Below the pieces are notes generated by a model, which worked only from the letters and a program-made list of their open reading frames with translations, searched no databases and was not told the DNA's origin. 64,000 nucleotides of DNA from Parabacteroides faecis (GTDB taxonomy: Bacteria > Bacteroidota > Bacteroidia > Bacteroidales > Tannerellaceae), in contig NZ_BMPB01000010.1 of the NCBI RefSeq assembly GCF_014647375.1, positions 124,001 to 188,000 of the forward strand. The letters are read 5' to 3'. Positions 44,902 through 52,398 of the stretch are shown here, piece by piece. The position numbers and the translations under genes were made by a program. Each line of letters opens with the position of its first letter. Within the stretch, counting starts at the first letter, position 1.

Positions 44902-46173
44902 ATGAAAGAAAGAATTGCCTATTGTCTTTTACTGATAGTTTGTGTACTTGCCTATTTTAAAGTTCTTCAAGCTGATTTTCTTTATTACTGGGATGATCAG
45001 GTTATCGTAATGAATCAATATACTGTTGGAGGTTGGAATTGGAATAACTTGTGGCATATTTGTACTGATTTTCATGCGGGACAGTATGCGTCTGTCATGG
45101 AGATGAATTTCTTGATATTATATACCTTCTTTGGTTATGATCCTTTCTGGTTTCATCTGGCGAATCTGTGTTGGCATCTGGGGTGTGTTTGTCTGGTTGG
45201 CTTATTTGTTGTTCGGTTATTAAAAATACATGGTTGTTTTTCAAATAGAGATATTCATCTGATTGCATTTTTGACAGCCTTGATTTTTTCTATTCATCCA
45301 TTTAATGTCGAAGCAGTAGCCTGGGTTAGTGCCGTGAAGATTTTAATATATAGTTTCTTTTATTTATTGGCTGCCATTTGTTACCTCCGGTATATCAGGA
45401 CAATGGCGAAGAAGGATTATTTGTTGACCCTGTTTTTATTTATTGTTTCCTTTCTGGCAAAAGAGCAGGCTGTTACACTCCCATTCCTGTTGATACTCAT
45501 TGATTGGTTTGGTCATCGAAATTTGAGAGAAGAGAATTTGTGGGTTGAAAAACTCCCATTTTTCGTGTTGTCTTTATTCTTTGGGATAATTACAATTCTC
45601 TCTCAGCAAGGAGGAGGGGATGCTCCTGTTTATCCATTTGTACAACGTATGATTTTGGCCTGCTATACACTTTTTGAATATTTGACAAAGTCTTTATTCC
45701 CTATTGGATTGAATTATTTATATCCGTTTCCCATCCTTCCCGGGGAGAGTTTACCTATAAGGTTTTGGATTTATCCTTTCTTGGTGATATGTCTGGTTTC
45801 TTGGTTATGGGTCAACAGGAAAAATAGGTTGTTATTGTTTGGTGCATGTTTCTTTTTTATTCATCTATTGGTGGCATTGAATATTATCTCCACATCCAGG
45901 CAAGCAATCGTTGCAGACCGATATTCGTATATAAGTAATATCGGAATTGTCTTTTTAATGGCTGTAATACTCGTATGGTTAAAAAGTAAATGGGAAAATA
46001 CATATAAATGGAAAGGAATACTTGCTGCTTTCCTGATATATAGTTTTTATTTGGGGGGATACACACATATTTATTCTACACGCTGGGAAAATACTGAAAA
46101 AGTGAAACTTCATATCAATGAATTATTGAAAGAAAGAGAAATGACAGATAAAAAACAGGCTCAGTCAGAATAG
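44902..46173 (+). CDS. TMTC/PMT-like GT-C membrane glycosyltransferase without TPR repeats
   Basis: 423 residues, about ten membrane spans. The first loop holds the acidic pair in FLYYWDDQVIVMNQ, as in GT-C enzymes that use polyprenyl-phosphate sugars. DPFWFHLANLCWHLGCVCLV, HPFNVEAVAWVSAVK, FLAKEQAVTLPFLL and LFPIGLNYLYPFP match the TMTC/DUF1736 pattern. TMTC relatives add O-mannose to secreted proteins in animals; bacterial roles are mostly unknown. The usual C-terminal TPR part is absent: the protein stops in a charged tail (NELLKEREMTDKKQAQ). The next gene encodes a Thr-rich secreted protein, the obvious candidate acceptor (inference). Confidence 0.75.
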   Translation: MKERIAYCLLLIVCVLAYFKVLQADFLYYWDDQVIVMNQYTVGGWNWNNLWHICTDFHAGQYASVMEMNFLILYTFFGYDPFWFHLANLCWHLGCVCLVGLFVVRLLKIHGCFSNRDIHLIAFLTALIFSIHPFNVEAVAWVSAVKILIYSFFYLLAAICYLRYIRTMAKKDYLLTLFLFIVSFLAKEQAVTLPFLLILIDWFGHRNLREENLWVEKLPFFVLSLFFGIITILSQQGGGDAPVYPFVQRMILACYTLFEYLTKSLFPIGLNYLYPFPILPGESLPIRFWIYPFLVICLVSWLWVNRKNRLLLFGACFFFIHLLVALNIISTSRQAIVADRYSYISNIGIVFLMAVILVWLKSKWENTYKWKGILAAFLIYSFYLGGYTHIYSTRWENTEKVKLHINELLKEREMTDKKQAQSE

Positions 46174-46208
46174 TCTGAGTCAAATTATTAATATAAATAT
46201 TTTACATT

Positions 46209-46640
46209 ATGAAAGTGAAAAACATTATTTCGTTAGGTGGTGTGTTTGCTCTGTTAATGGGGCTGGGATTGAATCTGGAATACGCACTGGATGATTATGG
46301 TTTAAAGAGTAACTCATTGGATTTATTCGTATTGGCGCAAGCGAGTAATTCGGGTGGGGATCAAACTCATGGGCATCAAGCATCAACGACTGCTCACTGT
46401 GTGAAAACAACAACAACGGTTACAACAACTACTTCCGGAAATTCTTCTTCTGTAGGTGGAGGTGTCTCTGCTGGATGGGGAGGTGTTTCTGGCGAGGCGT
46501 CTGGAACTACAGGTAGTTCTACTGGAAATACGACGACGACAACTGTAACTACAACTGAAGAGTATAATGCAAGTAAGCTATATTGTGAAGATGTTGCTAA
46601 TATGGTAGAAGTCTGTGTAAATTTTGATCCTTGTAAGTGA
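46209..46640 (+). CDS. Small secreted Thr/Ser/Gly-rich protein, NVEALA-like leader
   Basis: 143 residues. N-terminal signal (MKVKNIISLGGVFALLMGLG) then LEYALDDYGLKSNSLDLFVLAQ, which resembles the leader of NVEALA-type small proteins of Bacteroidales (recalled, not searched). The centre is low complexity: TTTTVTTTT, a Gly/Ser stretch with GGGVSAGWGGVSGEASG, then TTTTTVTTT. The end has three cysteines (LYCEDVANMVEVCVNFDPC), a fourth lies at AHC before the first Thr run. The Thr runs suit O-glycosylation, yet the general Bacteroides motif D-S/T-hydrophobic is not visible. A strong hairpin follows the gene and may boost its mRNA. Confidence 0.7.
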   Translation: MKVKNIISLGGVFALLMGLGLNLEYALDDYGLKSNSLDLFVLAQASNSGGDQTHGHQASTTAHCVKTTTTVTTTTSGNSSSVGGGVSAGWGGVSGEASGTTGSSTGNTTTTTVTTTEEYNASKLYCEDVANMVEVCVNFDPCK

Positions 46641-46657
46641 CAGATATTCTATAAAAT

Positions 46658-46694
46658 AAGTGTTTTGTGATTGATATCAGTCTACAAAACACTT
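46658..46694 (+). terminator. Hairpin after the small secreted protein gene
   Basis: A perfect 11-bp stem AAGTGTTTTGT / ACAAAACACTT with a 15-nt loop lies 18 bp after the stop. There is no clean T run after it. It may give partial termination or mRNA protection, so that the small protein is made in excess. Confidence 0.6.
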
Positions 46695-46743
46695 GTTCTA
46701 TATATTTCTAAAGATACATTTTTATATATAATATAAATTAGAC

Positions 46744-47925
46744 ATGAAAAGATATACATTATTATTTATTTTAGTCGTATTTTTTTTATCCTGCAAGAAA
46801 AATTCTCAGAATTATCCCAAGGAAATATCCCTTTTGAGAAATATGGAAGAAACAGTTGAAGTGCATATTGATTTAAATAAAGACTGTTTGCCTTTTGATA
46901 GCTTAATGAATAAAGTCAACTATGTAAAGTTGGAAACTACCGGTGATAATCTTATAGGAGAGATTTCTCAACTTTTGTTTGTGGATGATAAAATTATTGT
47001 GGTGGATGCCAGACAATCTAAAACAATAACAGTCTATGATGAAAAAGGTCATTATTTATATAAAATAGGAGTGTTAGGACAAGGACCGATGGAGTATGGA
47101 GCATTGAATCATGTAGCTTTTACTCCGGAGAAAGAAATGCTTGTCATAACAGATTTGAAGGGTGGACGACTAAAATATTATAGTATAGATGGACGTTATG
47201 TGAAATCGGTGAAACTACCTTATTGGTTTAGTCGTTGTGAGTTTATAACTGATAATTTGATTGCTGGTTTTTGGTCAGGAGGGACTGTTATACCTGGAGA
47301 AAATAAAAATTATAAACCTCTTTTGGTAGTTACAGACTTATTAGGTAATGTTTCTTCTTCGGCTTTTCAGAGTTATTATAGCAAGGAATATACAACTACA
47401 GTTTTCGATCCGATTCGAAAATTCGCAGATCGGGTGTTATACAATAACCCAAATACAGATTCGATTTTCCTGTTGACCCCAAATGGCATTGAGTTAGCTT
47501 ATCATTTGAATATAGAAGGAGCTAAACCCATGATACTGAATGAGGATGTTACTGATGAGTTATTGAAAGAACAACGCAGGAATAACCCATTTTTCAATGG
47601 AGATTTTATAGAGTTGAAGGATGGTGCTATATTTCATATTTTTGAGTCAGGATTTCCTGCTTATCGTTTTGGTATTTATTCAAAAGCGAAACAACGCACT
47701 TTTTGTTGTACTGGTATTCGTTATAGTCCTTTTTTCTGCTTTTTTGGTGCCCCTAAAGCTCGCTATGGTGATAATACGGTAGTTGTGGATGCTCGTTCGG
47801 ACATTGCTCTTGCTTATAAAAATGAACTATACAAACTAGGGAAGAGGGAGGAAATCGACGAGTTTTATAAAGATTTGACTGAAGATAGTAATCCTGTCTT
47901 GTTCTTCTACGAATTAAAATTTTAG
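46744..47925 (+). CDS. 6-bladed beta-propeller lipoprotein of the cassette
   Basis: 393 residues. Lipoprotein signal MKRYTLLFILVVFFLSC. Blade motifs: FVDDKIIVVDARQSKTITVYDEKGHYLYKIG, then GQGPMEYGALNHVAFTPEKEMLVITD, where G-x-GP-x-E-Y is the family mark. The end, DSNPVLFFYELKF, matches the two other propeller proteins in this window. Function of the family is unknown; it may bind peptides or glycans at the surface. It is 104 bp after the small protein gene. Confidence 0.85.
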   Translation: MKRYTLLFILVVFFLSCKKNSQNYPKEISLLRNMEETVEVHIDLNKDCLPFDSLMNKVNYVKLETTGDNLIGEISQLLFVDDKIIVVDARQSKTITVYDEKGHYLYKIGVLGQGPMEYGALNHVAFTPEKEMLVITDLKGGRLKYYSIDGRYVKSVKLPYWFSRCEFITDNLIAGFWSGGTVIPGENKNYKPLLVVTDLLGNVSSSAFQSYYSKEYTTTVFDPIRKFADRVLYNNPNTDSIFLLTPNGIELAYHLNIEGAKPMILNEDVTDELLKEQRRNNPFFNGDFIELKDGAIFHIFESGFPAYRFGIYSKAKQRTFCCTGIRYSPFFCFFGAPKARYGDNTVVVDARSDIALAYKNELYKLGKREEIDEFYKDLTEDSNPVLFFYELKF

Positions 47926-47929
47926 TTCT

Positions 47930-48553
47930 ATGTATAAGATAGTAATTGGTATTTTACTTTTTGTCAACATATTATTAAGTGTAATATGTTTGAATCTGTT
48001 CAAAGATAAAACGTTGTTGGTATCCGGAAAACAATCTGTAGAAGATGATAGGCAGCTAGAAGTTTTGGAGAATAATTTCAAATTAGGTATCCGTAATGAT
48101 AACTCTATATTGGATACATCTGCTGTAATTCATGATTTGAATAAAAATAAAATTAGTTTGTCAGAAATTCCAACAGATGCGCCTTGCTTGGTTATTAGAT
48201 TTTCAGAAACCAATTGCGATGAATGTGTTCGCTTTCTGTTGATAAAAGTGATGAGATTATATAATAGTGATCTTTTCAACAAAAGAATTCTCTTATTCGC
48301 TTCTTATCAAAATCGGAAAGCACTTAGAATATTGATAGATCGTTTGAATATTAAATATCCTGTTTATTTGATCGATAAATTACCCATTCCTTGTGAACAG
48401 ATAAATTATCCTTATTGCTTTATATTGGATAGTACAAAGCGAACGAGTCATGTTTTTGTCCCTGATAAATATGAACCTCAGGTTGCAAATACTTATTTTG
48501 AACTAATAGAAAATCGGTATTTTAAAAATGGCTTTTCAGAAACGAATAGATGA
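47930..48553 (+). CDS. Membrane-anchored thioredoxin-like protein
   Basis: 207 residues. One N-terminal span (about 3-22, VIGILLFVNILLSVICLNLF), then a periplasmic domain with LVIRFSETNCDECVRFLLIKVM. The C-x-x-C in a beta-strand/helix context, the following ILLFASYQNRKALRILIDRL, and the cis-Pro-like LPIPCEQINYPYCFILD fit a thioredoxin fold. Sequence match is weak, so redox activity is inferred. It could act on the cysteine-rich end of the small secreted protein. Its stop overlaps the next start as ATGA; it begins 4 bp after the propeller gene. Confidence 0.6.
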   Translation: MYKIVIGILLFVNILLSVICLNLFKDKTLLVSGKQSVEDDRQLEVLENNFKLGIRNDNSILDTSAVIHDLNKNKISLSEIPTDAPCLVIRFSETNCDECVRFLLIKVMRLYNSDLFNKRILLFASYQNRKALRILIDRLNIKYPVYLIDKLPIPCEQINYPYCFILDSTKRTSHVFVPDKYEPQVANTYFELIENRYFKNGFSETNR

Positions 48554-49227
48554 GGAGATTTTTTATAATATGGTTTATAATCACTTTTTTATGTGTGATT
48601 GTAAGGATTTTTGGAGGAGAGATATGTGTTGTTCCGTCATCCAGTATGGAACCTACAATTCTTGTCGGCGATTGGTTGTGGATAGATAAGTTGACCTATG
48701 GTGCTCGTTTACCAGCTCGTTGGAGTGATATTCCATTAATAAATGTGTTTACATGGAATACGACTTTACGACAAAAGGATGGAAGAATAACCTGGGGCTA
48801 TCATAGAGTTGGAGGTGCTAGAAATCCTAGAGTCTCTGATATCATTGTTTTTAATAGTCCTGAGAGGCCGGATATTTTATTGGTAAAGAGAGTCGCAGGG
48901 ATTATTTCTGCCGGGGATACTGTTACATTTAATGAAAAGACCTATTTGAGTCTAAAGAAGATACTTGATAATGAGTATGCTTCTTCCTTTGTAAGAAAGA
49001 AAAAGATATATATAAATGGTAGAGCCGATTCGTCTTACCGGGTAAAACAGAATTATTATTTTGTGTTAGGAGATAATGCATCTGAATCTTACGACAGCAG
49101 GTCATTCGGCTATCTTCCGGAGAGTTCTGTTGTAGGAAAGGTTGATCGTGTGTTATTTTCGATTGATCCTGACTGTTCGAAATTTTGTAGATTTCGTTTC
49201 CTTAGATTGTTTCATCATTTGCTTTGA
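48550..49227 (+). CDS. Cassette-specific type I signal peptidase (S26)
   Basis: 225 residues. N-terminal span (FFIIWFIITFLCVIVRIFG), then the catalytic serine in VPSSSMEPTILVGDWLWIDK and the lysine in DILLVKRVAGIISAGD. Box E is GDNASESYDSRSFGYLP. Both catalytic residues and all boxes are present, so it should be active. A second signal peptidase beside one small secreted protein suggests dedicated leader cleavage. The stop codon runs into the right 47-bp repeat. Confidence 0.9.
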   Translation: MRRFFIIWFIITFLCVIVRIFGGEICVVPSSSMEPTILVGDWLWIDKLTYGARLPARWSDIPLINVFTWNTTLRQKDGRITWGYHRVGGARNPRVSDIIVFNSPERPDILLVKRVAGIISAGDTVTFNEKTYLSLKKILDNEYASSFVRKKKIYINGRADSSYRVKQNYYFVLGDNASESYDSRSFGYLPESSVVGKVDRVLFSIDPDCSKFCRFRFLRLFHHLL

Positions 49228-49272
49228 TAACAGTTTTACCTGTTGATTTGTCAATTTTACCTGGGGATAATT
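49226..49272. repeat. 47-bp direct repeat, right copy
   Basis: Identical to 44737-44783. It starts within the signal peptidase stop codon and is followed 49 bp later by the promoter of the isochorismatase gene. Confidence 0.95.
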
Positions 49273-49320
49273 GCTAAATGTAATGGCGATATTGTTATTC
49301 CCGGACGATATGCCGCATTG

Positions 49321-49328
49321 TAACTTTG
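49321..49328 (+). promoter_or_regulatory. Bacteroidetes -7 element for the isochorismatase-family gene
   Basis: TAACTTTG fits TAnnTTTG, 84 bp before the ATG. Confidence 0.5.
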
Positions 49329-49412
49329 CAATCAGAAAAATGAGTGGTATGAAACGCTATAGCAAAAAGACAATCACTTATTAGGTATAATCACTTAGAA
49401 AGAAGTACGACA

Positions 49413-50189
49413 ATGAAAATGAAAAGATTTTTAGTCGCCTGTTTGGTTTTGGTTGCAGGAACAGGTATGGTGTTTGCCGGAGTTAGTAATGAAAACAAAA
49501 AAGAAAACGAAATGAAAGAGAAGAAAGCGAAAGACGAATTTATTATTGATGAGCATACTGCTATTGTAATGACTGACCCTCAAAATGATTTCCTTAGTGA
49601 AGAGGGTAAAGGTTGGGGATTGTTTGGGGAGAATATAACCAAGAACGGTACGGTAGAACATTTGCGGCAGATATTTGATGTGGCAGCTCAAAAAGATATG
49701 CTGGTTTTCATCTCTCCGCATTACTATTACAAACATGACCATGAATGGACGTTCGAAGGTCCTGTAGAGAAAATGATGCATGAGAACGGCATGTTTGAGC
49801 GAAAGGGACAGTTGACAGATGAAGGTTTTGAAGGTTCCGGAGCGGACTGGCTGGATATCTATAAGCCTTACATTAATAATACAAACAAAGTTATTGTTAC
49901 AGCTCCTCACAAACTGTTCGGTCCTGAAAACAACGACCTGATCCTTCAGTTGAGGAAACGGGGGATCAATAAAGTCGTGATTTGCGGTATGTCAGGTAAT
50001 TTATGTGCAGAATCCCATTTACGTGAATTGCAGGAGCGGGGGTTCGAAGCCGCTGTCGTTTTCGACGCTACTGCTTCGGCACGCATACAGGGAATGGATG
50101 CGGATACTGCTGCTTTTATAAATTTCTCATTGTTGGCTGAAAAAGTATATACAACCGATGAGTTTGTAAAAGAGATGCAGACAAGATAA
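49413..50189 (+). CDS. Exported isochorismatase-family cysteine hydrolase
   Basis: 258 residues (a second ATG two codons in is equally possible). It has a signal peptide (FLVACLVLVAGTGMVFAG) and a Lys/Glu-rich spacer before the catalytic domain. The triad is complete: Asp in AIVMTDPQNDFL, Lys in VTAPHKLFG, Cys in CGMSGNLCAESHLREL. The family cleaves amides such as nicotinamide or ureido acids, or acts on isochorismate. A periplasmic member is less usual and the substrate is unknown. It was probably once divergent from the DUF302 gene, before the cassette came between them. Confidence 0.9.
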   Translation: MKMKRFLVACLVLVAGTGMVFAGVSNENKKENEMKEKKAKDEFIIDEHTAIVMTDPQNDFLSEEGKGWGLFGENITKNGTVEHLRQIFDVAAQKDMLVFISPHYYYKHDHEWTFEGPVEKMMHENGMFERKGQLTDEGFEGSGADWLDIYKPYINNTNKVIVTAPHKLFGPENNDLILQLRKRGINKVVICGMSGNLCAESHLRELQERGFEAAVVFDATASARIQGMDADTAAFINFSLLAEKVYTTDEFVKEMQTR

Positions 50190-50234
50190 TTGTGTGTTTA
50201 AAGAAAACCGGGTTACCGGGAATTATTTTTAGGG

Positions 50235-50269
50235 GAGATGTGTCGTAAAGATACATCTCTTTGTTTTTT
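50235..50269 (+). terminator. Rho-independent terminator after the isochorismatase-family gene
   Basis: GAGATGTGTC and GATACATCTC pair over 10 bp (one wobble), with a 5-nt loop and then TTTGTTTTTT. Confidence 0.8.
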
Positions 50270-50458
50270 GAGAAGGTTTAGTTCAAGTTGTTTATACATA
50301 GTGTCTTATAGGGGATGAAGGCAGAAACGTCACTTCTTTTATTTCCCTGTGGAAGGAGATATATCCGTATTATTTTACTACTTTGGCAGAAAATTTTTGA
50401 AATCGCATGCAGTATTCCCGCAGTCAATACATTTATATAATAAACACGCGCGGCGTTG

Positions 50459-51010
50459 ATGGGTGAAGCAGAACTGATAAAGCAGTGTATGCGGGGTGCA
50501 AATGCAGCCCGTAAAGAACTCTACGATACTTATGCGGAACAGATGTTGAGCATCTGCTTCCGGTACACAGGAGGTATGGACGTAGCTTACGATCTGTTGC
50601 ATGACGGATTTTTGAAAGTATTCTCCTCCTTCTCAAGTTTTTCGTACCGTGGAGAAGGGAGTTTGAAAGCGTGGATGAGCCGTATATTTGTAAATACGGC
50701 ATTGGAGTACCTTCGAAAAAAGGACGTCCTCAAACAAGTAGTCCCCCTTGATATTATTGCTGAAACAGAAGAAGAGCCTCCGGAGGAGATCGAACAGATC
50801 CCGACGTCGGTCCTGATGAAGTTCGTCCAGGAGTTACCGACGGGCTATCGCACTGTGTTTAACTTATATACATTTGAAGAACGAAGTCATAAAGAGATTG
50901 CCGAGCTTTTACACATAAACGAACGATCATCATCGTCGCAGTTGTGCCGGGCGAAAGCAATGCTGATAAAGAAAGTAAACGATTACATTCAGAAAGAAGC
51001 CAGAAGATGA
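50459..51010 (+). CDS. ECF-type RNA polymerase sigma factor
   Basis: 183 residues from the ATG at 50459 (MGEAELIKQCMRGANAARKELYDTY). Region 2: MLSICFRYTGGMDVAYDLLHDGFLKVFSSFSSFSYRGEGSLKAW. Region 4: LPTGYRTVFNLYTFEERSHKEIAELLHINERSSSSQLCRAKAMLIKKV. It belongs to a different branch from the three FecI-like factors in this window and has no hydrophobic tail. The stop overlaps the next start, so the two products are coupled. Confidence 0.93.
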   Translation: MGEAELIKQCMRGANAARKELYDTYAEQMLSICFRYTGGMDVAYDLLHDGFLKVFSSFSSFSYRGEGSLKAWMSRIFVNTALEYLRKKDVLKQVVPLDIIAETEEEPPEEIEQIPTSVLMKFVQELPTGYRTVFNLYTFEERSHKEIAELLHINERSSSSQLCRAKAMLIKKVNDYIQKEARR

Positions 51011-52314
51011 AGATGGAAGATAAATTAATAGAGGAATACCGGAATCGGTCGGTTGAATACCGCTTGCCGTTACCGGAGGATGGCTGGGAGAGGCTGGAAG
51101 CTGCGTTCGCTCCGGCTCCTGAAGTTCGTCGCTTCCCTTATCGTTGGTTGGCGGCAGCAGTGTCTTTTTTGGCAGTTTTGGGTTCTGCTCTTTACTTTAT
51201 GGGGATAGATAAGGAGATAGAACCGGTCTTGTCGGACATCGTTCTTCCTGTTCCACAAAGTGAGAATCCGGCTGTTACACCTGTACCGGTCGTACCTGTT
51301 GAGCCTGTAAAACCGCAACCGATCGCTAAGGCGTTGGTCGCTAAAGTAAAAAAGGTTGAAGCGGAATTGCCTGACTTGTCGCAGGTGGTGTCGGAAGTGT
51401 ATATGTCTATCTCTGCCTATTTTCATGCGGAGATAACAGAAGAGAATGTCGTGGAAAATAATTCGTACAATAATCGTTCGGTAGTGGAAAGCGGACGGTA
51501 CGAATATGTTCCGGAGAAGAGTTATGAACCGGTTCCGGTGAAAGCTGCTTCTTCCCCGAAAGGATGGACATTCGGTTTATATGCCGGAAATATGTTTAAC
51601 GGTAATACCTCTGCCACAGGAGGTTTGCAGATGTTCAGCATGTCGGCAACCCGTTCGGATGTAAGTGTGAATAATAACCCGGGTTCAGGGACATTCGACG
51701 ACTATATGAAAAATGTGGCGTCGAATGCTCCTTACTTCCGGGATGCAGATGATTTTACAATGTTTGAGAAGATCGCTGCTGAAAATTACCAACGCCCGAC
51801 GGGGACAAAGGTGAAACATCGTTTCCCTCTTTCTGCAGGTGTGACGGTGAAGAAAAAGATCAGTGACCGTTTTTCGCTGGAGAGCGGATTGGTTTACACT
51901 TTCCTTTCTTCGGAACTGACTGCCGGTGAAGGTGACTATTACAAACAGGAACAGCGGTTGCACTATCTCGGAATACCCGTGAAAGTGAATTATACCATCT
52001 GGAAGAAAGACCGTTTATCTCTTTACGCTTCTGCGGGAGCAATGGCGGAGATGTGTGTGGACGGGAGTCTGAATACGGATTATTATCTGAATAATACCCG
52101 TCAGCGTAAAAGTAAAACAGACCTTGATGTTGATAAAGTGCAGTTCTCTGCCTTAGCATCGCTTGGGGTACAATATGATATAGCAAAACCCGTTAGTATC
52201 TATGCCGAACCCGGCATCGCCTATTATTTTGATGATAAGAGTGTGGTTGAAACGATCCGGAAAGAGCAGCCACTCTGTGCATCGGTACAGTTCGGGGTTA
52301 GATTTGCTTTTTGA
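51007..52314 (+). CDS. Sigma-coupled membrane protein with outer-membrane beta-barrel-like domain
   Basis: 435 residues from the ATG at 51007, which overlaps the sigma stop. A cytoplasmic N-terminus (MKMEDKLIEEYRNRSVEYRLPLPEDGWERLEAAF) looks like an anti-sigma segment. One membrane span follows (about 44-62, WLAAAVSFLAVLGSALYFMG), then a Pro/Val linker (VTPVPVVPVEPVKPQP), and from about 195 a beta-barrel-like domain (WTFGLYAGNMFNG, LHYLGIPVKVNYTIW, YAEPGIAYYF) ending in FGVRFAF. An inner-membrane span before a barrel-like end is an odd topology. The role as anti-sigma factor is inferred from gene order. Confidence 0.75.
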   Translation: MKMEDKLIEEYRNRSVEYRLPLPEDGWERLEAAFAPAPEVRRFPYRWLAAAVSFLAVLGSALYFMGIDKEIEPVLSDIVLPVPQSENPAVTPVPVVPVEPVKPQPIAKALVAKVKKVEAELPDLSQVVSEVYMSISAYFHAEITEENVVENNSYNNRSVVESGRYEYVPEKSYEPVPVKAASSPKGWTFGLYAGNMFNGNTSATGGLQMFSMSATRSDVSVNNNPGSGTFDDYMKNVASNAPYFRDADDFTMFEKIAAENYQRPTGTKVKHRFPLSAGVTVKKKISDRFSLESGLVYTFLSSELTAGEGDYYKQEQRLHYLGIPVKVNYTIWKKDRLSLYASAGAMAEMCVDGSLNTDYYLNNTRQRKSKTDLDVDKVQFSALASLGVQYDIAKPVSIYAEPGIAYYFDDKSVVETIRKEQPLCASVQFGVRFAF

Positions 52315-52352
52315 TGAGATGTGATGTTGATTTCCTGTACAGGAAAAAGATG

Positions 52353-52382
52353 AGCAGGGTTTCCGACGGGAGGCCCTGCTCT
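52353..52382. terminator. Bidirectional terminator between convergent genes
   Basis: GAGCAGGG / CCCTGCTC, 8 bp, loop 14 nt, T-rich on both outsides. A perfect 16-bp palindrome TTTCCTGTACAGGAAA (52332-52347) precedes it. The whole block is repeated at about 55682-55730. Confidence 0.75.
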
Positions 52383-52398
52383 TTTCTTTATGATTTTA

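Larger units (their letters stand above)
44737..49272. mobile_element. Candidate inserted 4.5-kb cassette bounded by 47-bp direct repeats
   Basis: Five plus-strand genes lie between the repeats, which split a divergent DUF302/isochorismatase pair. The right repeat begins on the last gene's stop codon. No transposase or integrase is inside, so the cassette would have moved in trans or by recombination across the repeat. The genes are more AT-rich than their neighbours by eye. Insertion is an inference from the repeats; an ancient duplication of a control site is the alternative. Confidence 0.45.
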
